Of a stretch of 17,941 nucleotides of DNA, positions 7,529 through 13,259 are shown piece after piece (the first letter of the stretch is position 1; every line of letters starts with the position of its first letter). The notes beneath the pieces were generated by a model. The model saw only the letters and a program-made list of their open reading frames with translations. It searched no databases and was not told the origin of the DNA. Position numbers and translations under genes: made by a program. Source of the stretch: JBIOWF01 sp044868295 (GTDB lineage Bacteria > Actinomycetota > Actinomycetes > Streptosporangiales > Streptosporangiaceae); assembly GCA_044868295.1 (NCBI GenBank), contig JBIOWF010000106.1, positions 1-17,941 of the forward strand. Direction: 5' to 3'.

Positions 7529-8786
7529 ATGGCACGCCGTAGAAATCTCGCCGCCTCGATCGGAGGCTGGAGCGCCCGCCATCGCTGGTGGGCACTGCTG
7601 ATCTGGATCGTGTTCGTGGCCGCCGCGACATACATCGGGAACGCCGTGGACACGGCGAAGATGAAGAATTACGAGAGCGCCAACGGGGACTCCCGCCAGG
7701 CGGAGCAGATCCTGGACGGGGCCCGCTACAAGAACGTCGCGAGCGAGGCCGTCCTGGTCCAGAGTGGCACGCTCACGATCAAGGACCCCGGGTTCCGCCA
7801 GGCCGTCGCCGACGTGAAGAGCGCCGTCGTGGCGACCGGCCAGGTGGAGCACGTGCGCACGCCGTACGACGCGGAACCGTCTCCGGTCACCGAGGACCGG
7901 AAGACGACACTGGTCCAGTTCGACATGAAGGGTGACGGCGGGACCGCCGCGGATCGGGTGCAGCCGGTGCTGGACGCGGTGGCGAGGGTGCAGAAGGCGC
8001 ATTCCGGCCTGCGCGTTGAGCAGGCGGGCGGCGCGAGCGCCGAAAAGCTGATCGGCGAGGCGGTCGACAAGGACTTCGTGCGCGCCGAGCAGCTCTCCCT
8101 GCCCATCACGATCGGCATCCTGCTGGCGGCCTTCGGCGCGCTGCTGGCCGCGCTGGTGCCGGTCGCCCTGGCGATGACGGCGATCTTCTCGGCCACCGGA
8201 CTGCTGGCCCTCACCAGCCACCTGCTCCACGTGGACGACGCGACCGGCAACGTGATGCTGCTCATCGGCCTCGCCGTCGGCGTCGATTACAGCCTCTTCT
8301 ACATCATGCGGGAGCGGGAGGAGCGCGCCAGGGGGCGCGACAAGCGGCGGGCCATCGAGGTCGCCGCGGCCACCTCTGGGCGGGCCGTGCTGATCTCCGG
8401 CATCACCGTCATGGCCGCCATGGCCGGCATGTTCCTCACCGGAAACGGCGTCTTCATGGGCTTCGCCGAGGGCACGATCCTCGTGGTGCTCACCGCCGTC
8501 GTCGGCTCGCTGACCGTGCTGCCGGCGCTGCTGTCCCTGATCGGGGACAAGATCGACGCACGTGTGATCCACGGCACCGTACGGGTCGCCACCCGCGGCC
8601 GGGTCACCTGGCGGCGCATCCTCGGCGTCCGCGGTGCGCGCGGTGCTGCTACCCGCCACGATGAAGCTGCTCGGCGACTGGAACTGGTACCTGCCGCGCT
8701 GGCTCGACTGGCTGCCCCAGCTGTCCCACGGCGACGACGATGAGGAGCCCGCCCACCCGGCCCGCACCCCCGTCCCCGTCGGCTGA
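7529..8786 (+). pseudogene. MMPL/RND transporter gene, internally deleted and frameshifted
   Basis: ATG 7529 follows GGGAG by 6 bases. The first ~367 residues look normal for the N-terminal half of an actinobacterial MMPL transporter: TM1 at about 20-37, an extracytoplasmic domain, then five hydrophobic segments, with GLAVGVDYSLFYIMREREE carrying the conserved Asp-Tyr pair. After LLSLIGDKID the family's second half is missing. From about 8634, in a different frame, the sequence encodes VRAVLLPATMKLLGDWNWYL and then PRWLDWLPQL, the typical MMPL C-terminus, ending at TGA 8784-8786. The original frame instead runs into Arg/Ala-rich sequence and stops at 8741-8743. Family members are about 700-750 residues, so roughly 300 codons are gone. 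A terminator hairpin follows the ancestral stop. A functional half-transporter is unlikely though not excluded. Confidence 0.8.
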
Positions 8787-8818
8787 CCCCGATCCCCGAT
8801 CCCGTACGGCCCTCGGCC

Positions 8819-8853
8819 CCCGTCCCCATCCCGCTCATCGAGATGGGGACGGG
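8819..8853 (+). terminator. Terminator hairpin after the MMPL remnant
   Basis: CCCGTCCCCATC (8819-8830) and GATGGGGACGGG (8842-8853) form a perfect 12-bp stem with an 11-base loop, 32 bases after the MMPL ancestral stop. No T-run follows. Position and stem strength support an intrinsic terminator. Confidence 0.75.
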
Positions 8854-8918
8854 ATGACCTGAGCGGTGTCTTGTGGCGAATTGTCGTTGCTGATCCGGCG
8901 CATCAGAAAGCCGACCCA

Positions 8919-8935
8919 AGAGCCCGCCGGGCTCT
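8919..8935 (-). terminator. Short hairpin, probable former terminator of the VOC gene
   Basis: AGAGCCCG-C-CGGGCTCT is a perfect 8-bp inverted repeat with a single central base. It touches the CTAG copy at 8934-8937. If the 211-bp element and one CTAG are removed, this hairpin falls directly on and after the TAG stop of the VOC gene, where a terminator would be expected. The insertion now separates the two. Confidence 0.5.
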
Positions 8936-8937
8936 AG

Positions 8938-9148
8938 GTCGTGTTTTATAAATCAAGCCCTGCTGCGCGACGCCCAGATCGGCGCCTCGCCGCGTTGGCG
9001 CCCCACCCACGAAAACTCTTCGCAAGCTCAGAGTTTCCGCGGGGCCCGGGATTGTCGCCCGTAGAACACCGCTACGGGCTCCTCCTCCCCCTTGCGATCC
9101 ACCAATCTGGATCGCCGCTCGCGACGGGCAGCATTTATAAAACACTCC
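8938..9148. mobile_element. 211-bp MITE-like element with inverted ends and CTAG target duplication
   Basis: The left end (from 8938) GTCGTGTTTTATAAAT and the reverse complement of the right end (to 9148) GGAGTGTTTTATAAAT match at 14 of 16 bases, with a perfect 13-base core. Identical CTAG tetramers flank the element directly at 8934-8937 and 9149-9152, as expected for a target-site duplication. TNA/CTAG-type targets are known for IS5-group elements, but the family is inferred. The interior has no transposase; it holds two internal hairpins (7-bp stem 9013-9036, 8-bp stem 9057-9079). Subterminal bases also show loose similarity (GCTGC...GATC...GGCG). It is best read as a non-autonomous MITE or a shrunken IS. 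It fills most of the 362-base gap between MMPL remnant and VOC gene. Confidence 0.75.
9057..9079. repeat. Perfect hairpin inside the MITE-like element
   Basis: GCCCGTAG (9057-9064) and CTACGGGC (9072-9079) form a perfect 8-bp stem with a 7-base loop. A second stem, AAACTCT (9013-9019) with AGAGTTT (9030-9036), lies just left. Both are internal to the element and may be part of its folding rather than host signals. Confidence 0.6.
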
Positions 9149-9556
9149 CTAGCCGCGGGTGGATATCTGCTGGACGGCCCAGGCGTTGCCGTCGGGGTCG
9201 TTGAAGAAGACGAATCCGACGTTGTCCAGGGCGTGCGGTTGGGGACTCGGGTTTTCACCGAGGACCTGGACCTCGCTGACATCCACCCCGCGTTCGACGA
9301 GCTGGGCACGCGCTTCGTGGATGTCCGAGACCACCAGTTGCAGGCCCTTGAGCGAGCCCGGCGGCATGTCCGGGACGACCCCCTCTCCGACGACGATCGA
9401 GCAGCCCGACCCTGGAGGGGTCAGTTGGACGATCCGGGCGTCATCACTGATCGTGGTGTCGTGGTCCACGTTGAAGCCGAGCTGCCGGGAGTAGAAGTCC
9501 TTGGCGCGGTCCACGTCCGAAACGGGCACCACCACCACTTCCAGGGTCCAGTTCAC
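9149..9556 (-). CDS. VOC (glyoxalase/bleomycin-resistance) family protein
   Basis: The 135-residue product has the one-unit VOC layout of paired beta-alpha-beta-beta-beta modules: LEVVVVPVSDVDRAKDFYSR at the N-terminus, GLQLVVSDIHEARAQLVERG in the middle and FVFFNDPDGNAWAVQQIS at the end. The first metal-ligand position is Val/Pro rather than His, so classic glyoxalase I activity is doubtful; ligand binding is more likely. GTG 9554-9556 follows a GGAG site by about 8 bases. The TAG stop (bases 9149-9151) lies inside the CTAG target duplication of the adjacent element, so the insertion regenerated the stop. The upstream beta-propeller gene ends 40 bases before it on the same strand, so they may be cotranscribed. 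Confidence 0.88.
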   Translation of the reverse strand: MNWTLEVVVVPVSDVDRAKDFYSRQLGFNVDHDTTISDDARIVQLTPPGSGCSIVVGEGVVPDMPPGSLKGLQLVVSDIHEARAQLVERGVDVSEVQVLGENPSPQPHALDNVGFVFFNDPDGNAWAVQQISTRG

Positions 9557-9596
9557 GATGCGTCTCCGTTCCTTCTCACCTTCTAGCTGCGCCGGC

Positions 9597-10481
9597 CTAG
9601 CGCAGGACGTTGAGCAGGCCCAGCTTGCGGGCCTTGGCGGGCTCGGCCATCCGTTGGACCTCCCGCAGGTTGGGGTCGAGCACGACGAGGGTGTTGCGTA
9701 CCTTGCCCTTCACTCTCACCACGAGCCGGCCGTCGGCGAGATAGACGGCGCCGATGAGCGTCCCCTTCACGGGCAGGGAGACCTCCGTGCCGGTCACGGT
9801 ATCGACGATCGACGGGCGGTACCAGACCGGCCACATGCCGTCCCCGCCCGGGTCGTCGGGGCCGAGGCGCTTGACGATCACCTTGCGGCCGTCCGGCGAG
9901 AGGCTCTGGACGTGATTGGCCAGCTTGATCCCGGCCGCCCTGCGCGACTTTCCGGTGGTGACGTCGAGGAGGAAGACGCCGTCGGTCGTCCCGGCGTATC
10001 CGGCCAGGTAGCGGCCATTGGCCGACCACGCGAGATGACAGACGCCATAGGTCTTGCCGATTTTGTGACGGTTTGTCCCATCCGCCCCAGCGATGGCGAT
10101 CGGCGCCATCGACTCCACTCCGGTCATCGCGTACGCGATCCGGGAGGAGTCGGCCGACCAGACAGGAGTGGCGCACGGCACCCCGGAGACGGCTCCGCGG
10201 GCGATGACCTTGTCGTTCGAGCCCTGCGTCACGTGCACGCGGCCCTTGTCGTCGATCCAGGCGACCTTCCTGCCGTCGGGCGAGGCGGAGAACTGGCCGA
10301 GGCCGCCGACCATGGTTTTCGAGAAGCCCCGTCCGGGCACATATCGGTATACGTCGACCGCATCGCTGTAGCGAAGGAAGACGGCCCCCTTCACCTGCGC
10401 CGGGGTCGCATGCGCGGGTGCCGGGACCGCGAGCAGGGTGGCCACAACCGCGGCGAGAGCGTAGATCCTCGTGATTCGCAT
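9597..10481 (-). CDS. Secreted beta-propeller (WD40/TolB-like) protein
   Basis: The 294-residue product starts MRITRIYALAAVVATLLAVP, a clear Sec signal peptide with a likely cleavage after AHA near residue 24. The mature part shows repeated PD40-like blades: FSASPDGRKVAWID, VWSADSSRIAYAM, LAWSANGRYLAGYA and SLSPDGRKVIVKR. This predicts an extracellular or cell-surface propeller; ligand unknown. Met at 10481 is chosen over the upstream in-frame Met at 10571 because the signal peptide begins there and the upstream extension would overlap the MFS start region. No strong ribosome-binding site is seen. The gene is divergent from the MFS transporter over 88 bases and may be cotranscribed with the VOC gene. 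Confidence 0.82.
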   Translation of the reverse strand: MRITRIYALAAVVATLLAVPAPAHATPAQVKGAVFLRYSDAVDVYRYVPGRGFSKTMVGGLGQFSASPDGRKVAWIDDKGRVHVTQGSNDKVIARGAVSGVPCATPVWSADSSRIAYAMTGVESMAPIAIAGADGTNRHKIGKTYGVCHLAWSANGRYLAGYAGTTDGVFLLDVTTGKSRRAAGIKLANHVQSLSPDGRKVIVKRLGPDDPGGDGMWPVWYRPSIVDTVTGTEVSLPVKGTLIGAVYLADGRLVVRVKGKVRNTLVVLDPNLREVQRMAEPAKARKLGLLNVLR

Positions 10482-10528
10482 AGCCGTACGATCTACAGGG
10501 TTCCTCTCACCGCGGCAATTCAATACCC

Positions 10529-10556
10529 CCTTTGTCCGGAAAAATGCTGACAAAGG
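10529..10556. promoter_or_regulatory. 8-bp inverted repeat covering the MFS ribosome-binding region
   Basis: CCTTTGTC (10529-10536) and GACAAAGG (10549-10556) are perfect arms with a 12-base AT-rich spacer. The right arm contains AAAGG, the only Shine-Dalgarno-like sequence before the MFS ATG at 10570. It could be a dimeric operator in the shared divergent region, or an mRNA hairpin that masks the ribosome-binding site. Confidence 0.5.
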
Positions 10557-10569
10557 TAAAGTTGCGACC

Positions 10570-11784
10570 ATGGGGACAACCGGTAAGTCGAGTCGGAAAG
10601 CCCTGATCTTCTGGACCGTGGGTGTGCTCGCTTACATGGTCGGAGTCTTCCAGCGCCAGTCCCTCGGCGTGACCGGGATCGACGCGCAGTCCCGCTTCGC
10701 GGTCGGCGCATCGGGCCTGGCCATGCTCGCCATGGTGCAAATCCTCATCTACGCGGTCATGCAGGTTCCGGTCGGCATCCTGGTCGACCGCCTGGGATCC
10801 AAGCGGATCCTGCTGCTCGGCGCCTTGGTGATGGCCATCGGCCAACTGATCTTCGCTCTGTCCGGCGGCCTGCTGGGGGCGATCACGGGCCGCGTCCTCG
10901 TCGGCTGCGGCGACGCCATGATGTTCCTCAGCGTGATCCGCATCGTCAACGTGTGGTTCCCGCCGCTCCGCAATCCGTTGATGGTCCAGATCACCGGGCT
11001 GCTCGGCCAGCTGGGCGCCATCGCGGCGGCGGTGCCACTGATCACCTCGCTGCACACGTACGGCTGGAAACCCACCTTTCTCGGCGCCGCCGCCCTCAGC
11101 ATGCTCTCGCTGGTCATAGTGGCGATCGTGCTACGCGACCGGCGGCCCGATCCCGCGAAGGCGGCGCTCGGCCTTCGTGCCGCGTGGGCCGAGCCGGGCA
11201 CCAGGCTGGGCATGTGGACCCACGCCGCGACCCAGAGCTCGGCCGCCGCGTTCAGCATCCTGTGGGGATATCCGTACCTGGTGCGGGGTCAGGGCCTGTC
11301 CCCGCAGGCCGCGGGCGTGCTGCTGACCATGCTGATCGTGGTCGCGATGATCTTCGGACCGCTGTTCGGCTACCTGGCCGGCCGGTTTCCCCTCCGGCGC
11401 TCCTGGATGGTGCTGACCATCATCGGCTCCACCGCGACGGCGTGGACGGTCGTTCTGCTCTGGCCGGGACACTCCCCGATCTGGATGCTCGTGGTGCTCA
11501 CGATCGTGCTCGCGACCAACATGCCTGGCTCGGTCATCGGCTTCGACTACGCGCGGACGTTCAATCCCACCGAGCGCATCGGCGTCGCGACCGGCATCGT
11601 CAATGGCGGCGGCTTCGTCGCCTCGATGTTGGTGATCGCCCTGATCGGCGTCTCGATGGACCTGCAGGGCGACTTCCGCTGGGCGTTCGCCGTCCAGTAC
11701 CCCGTCTGGATCCTCGGCGCCGTCCAGGTGCTCCGCTACCGCATCCGGGCCCGCCGCCCCCTACTGCAGGCCGCACCGGCCTGA
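10570..11784 (+). CDS. MFS transporter
   Basis: The product is a 404-residue membrane protein with about 12 hydrophobic segments, normal for the major facilitator superfamily. The loop between TM2 and TM3 carries motif A as GILVDRLGSKR (residues 69-79). GRVLVGCGDAMMF resembles the TM4 region. The start is ATG 10570, since a longer frame to 10471 would add a charged extension running over the divergent gene; AAAGG lies 13 bases upstream, a long spacing. The substrate cannot be told from the sequence. It has no partner gene beside it; the divergent secreted propeller protein could share its regulation through the inverted repeat between them. Confidence 0.9.
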   Translation: MGTTGKSSRKALIFWTVGVLAYMVGVFQRQSLGVTGIDAQSRFAVGASGLAMLAMVQILIYAVMQVPVGILVDRLGSKRILLLGALVMAIGQLIFALSGGLLGAITGRVLVGCGDAMMFLSVIRIVNVWFPPLRNPLMVQITGLLGQLGAIAAAVPLITSLHTYGWKPTFLGAAALSMLSLVIVAIVLRDRRPDPAKAALGLRAAWAEPGTRLGMWTHAATQSSAAAFSILWGYPYLVRGQGLSPQAAGVLLTMLIVVAMIFGPLFGYLAGRFPLRRSWMVLTIIGSTATAWTVVLLWPGHSPIWMLVVLTIVLATNMPGSVIGFDYARTFNPTERIGVATGIVNGGGFVASMLVIALIGVSMDLQGDFRWAFAVQYPVWILGAVQVLRYRIRARRPLLQAAPA

Positions 11785-11849
11785 TCGGCGTCCCTGGCGG
11801 ACCACGAGTCTCGGTCGGCGTGGGCGAACCAGGGTCCGCGAAGGCTCAG

Positions 11850-11990
11850 TCAGCGTGCGATCCGGGGTGTGTGGTCGAAGTCGAGCTCGGCGGCGTACAC
11901 GGCGCGCTGGCAGCGCGAGCAGCGGTAGAGCACCGGGCCCTCATCCAGTTCGGTACGGCAGCGCGGGCAACAGCGGCGGGTGCGGGTCAT
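11850..11990 (-). CDS. Zinc-ribbon microprotein, 46 residues
   Basis: A short gene on the minus strand runs from ATG 11988-11990 to TGA 11850-11852. A GGGGGAG ribosome-binding site lies 6 bases before the ATG. The protein has two CxxC pairs: CCPRC (Cys7/8-11) and CSRC (24-27), 13 residues apart, which is the pattern of a zinc ribbon. The start is basic (MTRTRR) and the tail is AELDFDHTPRIAR. Such mini-ribbons can bind nucleic acid or protein; no specific function can be assigned. It faces the MFS gene 3' end and is divergent from the RlmA-type gene, whose product also begins with a zinc ribbon. The two are not obviously homologous beyond the cysteine pattern. Confidence 0.72.
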   Translation of the reverse strand: MTRTRRCCPRCRTELDEGPVLYRCSRCQRAVYAAELDFDHTPRIAR

Positions 11991-12060
11991 CTCGATCTCC
12001 CCCTTCGGACTTCTCTTACGCCCTCATTGGACCCCCGGACGCTTGCCGTCCTCCTGCAGT

Positions 12061-12180
12061 CCGCTTGACGTTCGATCCGTCTGAGGCCCCGGCCGGCCGC
12101 ATTACGTTTTCGTTCGATCCGCCTGAAGCCCCGGCAGTCTGCTTGACGCTCTCCGCGATCCGCCTGGGGCCCCAGGCAGG
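12061..12180. repeat. Three imperfect ~42-bp tandem repeats
   Basis: Units start at 12061 (36 bases), 12097 (42) and 12139 (42). Each has the pattern CCGCTTGACG, then CGATCCGCCTG, then a GGCCCC-type block; the CGATCC cores lie at 12073, 12115 and 12156. A fourth unit seems to begin at 12181 and fades. The array fills most of the 219-base gap between the zinc-ribbon microprotein and the RlmA-type gene. It is not convincingly coding on either strand. Confidence 0.65.
12162..12177. promoter_or_regulatory. 16-bp perfect palindrome in the third repeat unit
   Basis: GCCTGGGG-CCCCAGGC is a perfect palindrome, 33 bases before the RlmA-type GTG start. The other repeat units have only degenerate versions. 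It may be an operator or a cruciform/hairpin former. Confidence 0.45.
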
Positions 12181-12209
12181 CCGCTCACGCCACACGCGAT
12201 GATTGGGGG

Positions 12210-13118
12210 GTGCTCGCCGACGTCATCGACCATCTGCTCTGCCCGGTATGCCGGACGACGCTCGCTCTCGTGGAGGGCGCGGTCCGGTGCGGCCAGGGGC
12301 ACAGCTTCGACATCGCGCGGCAGGGGTACGTCAGCCTGCTGACCGGGTCGGCCGTACCGGGCACGGCGGACACGCCGTCGATGGTCGCCGCCCGCGCGGA
12401 CTTCCTCGCCGCAGGCCACTACGCGCCGCTCGCCGACCGGCTCGCCGCGCGATGTACGGCTGCCGGGCGAAGCGAAAACAGGGCGACCGGAGACATGGCG
12501 GCCGAAGGCACGACGGTCGAAGGCACGACGGCCCAACACACGGTGGTTGAAGGGGCGGTGATCGCGGACGCGGGCGCGGGCACGGGCTACTACCTGGCGC
12601 GGGCCCTTGGCGAGCGATCGGTGGGGATCGCCCTCGACGTGTCCAAGCACGCGCTCAAGCGGGCGGCGCGGGCCCACCCCCGGATCGGCGCCGTGGTCGC
12701 GGACGTCTGGCGGCCCCTGCCGGTCCGGGACGACAGCGTGGACGTGCTGCTCAACGTTTTCGCGCCGCGCAACGCCGCCGAGTTCGCCCGGATCCTCAAA
12801 CCCGGCGGAACGCTGCTCGTCGTCACGCCGGCCCCCGGCCATCTGAGCCCGCTCGTGGAGCGACTGGGCCTGCTGTCCGTGGACGAGGACAAGGAGCTCC
12901 GGCTGGCGGAAACCCTGGGCGGCCGGTTCGCGAGAGCCGTGCAGGAGGTCGAGGAGTTCACTCTGGAGCTCGGCCACAAGGAGGTCGCGGCGGTGGTCGG
13001 GATGGGGCCGAGTGCGTGGCACAAGGACCCGGGCGTGCTCGCGGAGAGCATCCGCGGGCTTCCCGATCCGGTGCAAGTGAGGGTGTCGTTCCATATCGCG
13101 GAGTGGACACGCCGCTAA
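12210..13118 (+). CDS. rlmA: 23S rRNA (guanine-N1)-methyltransferase, RlmA family
   Basis: The 302-residue product matches RlmA/TlrB enzymes, which methylate N1 of G745 or G748 in 23S rRNA; the G748 type can give resistance to tylosin-like macrolides. The N-terminal zinc ribbon has Cys11, Cys14, Cys27 and His31, with the same spacing as E. coli RlmA. The hallmark FDIARQGYVSLL follows (33-44), then SAM motif I at IADAGAGTGYY (118-128) and a C-terminal methyltransferase fold with RILKPGGTLLVVTP. Residues about 83-115 form a Thr/Glu/Gly-rich insertion partly made of a 15-bp DNA repeat, explaining a length above the usual ~270-280. GTG 12210 has only a G-run as ribosome-binding site; the nearby ATG 12199 is out of frame. 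G745 versus G748 specificity cannot be settled here. Confidence 0.88.
   Translation: MLADVIDHLLCPVCRTTLALVEGAVRCGQGHSFDIARQGYVSLLTGSAVPGTADTPSMVAARADFLAAGHYAPLADRLAARCTAAGRSENRATGDMAAEGTTVEGTTAQHTVVEGAVIADAGAGTGYYLARALGERSVGIALDVSKHALKRAARAHPRIGAVVADVWRPLPVRDDSVDVLLNVFAPRNAAEFARILKPGGTLLVVTPAPGHLSPLVERLGLLSVDEDKELRLAETLGGRFARAVQEVEEFTLELGHKEVAAVVGMGPSAWHKDPGVLAESIRGLPDPVQVRVSFHIAEWTRR
12503..12532 (+). repeat. 15-bp tandem duplication inside the rlmA-like gene
   Basis: CGAAGGCACGACGGT and CGAAGGCACGACGGC lie directly side by side and encode EGTTVEGTTA. A degenerate third copy (VVEG) follows. The repeat keeps the frame and sits in a linker just before SAM motif I. Confidence 0.65.
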
Positions 13119-13259
13119 TGAGAATGGCCTCCTGAGACTGGTGTGACTGAATGGGCATTTACCGGGAAATTCCGACCCAACATCCCTCATTTGTCGGCCA
13201 TCACCGATGCGGAGAGGACATACTTGACGGCGACCCCGCAGGGACACAGGGGAGGGTGG

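Noticed and set aside
7502..8767. 421-codon minus-strand ORF under the MMPL remnant
   Set aside because: His/Asp/Arg-rich sequence with no domain, antisense to recognisable MMPL sequence. The loss of the MMPL frame does not make it a gene.
10471..10569. Extension of the MFS start into the divergent gene
   Set aside because: It would overlap the signal-peptide start of the propeller gene and add a charged segment before TM1; ATG 10570 fits better.
12061..12180. Repeat array as a CRISPR
   Set aside because: The units are imperfect, contiguous and of unequal length with no unique spacers, and no cas genes are present.
11855..12202. Plus-strand ORF over the repeat array encoding repeated DPSEAPAG-like residues
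   Set aside because: Its repeats reflect the 42-bp DNA repeats, it has no ribosome-binding site, and its 5' part is antisense to the zinc-ribbon microprotein.
13143..13259. Upstream extension of the S9 peptidase start
   Set aside because: The extra 39 residues do not look like the peptidase N-terminus, while ATG 13260 has a good ribosome-binding site and begins typical sequence.
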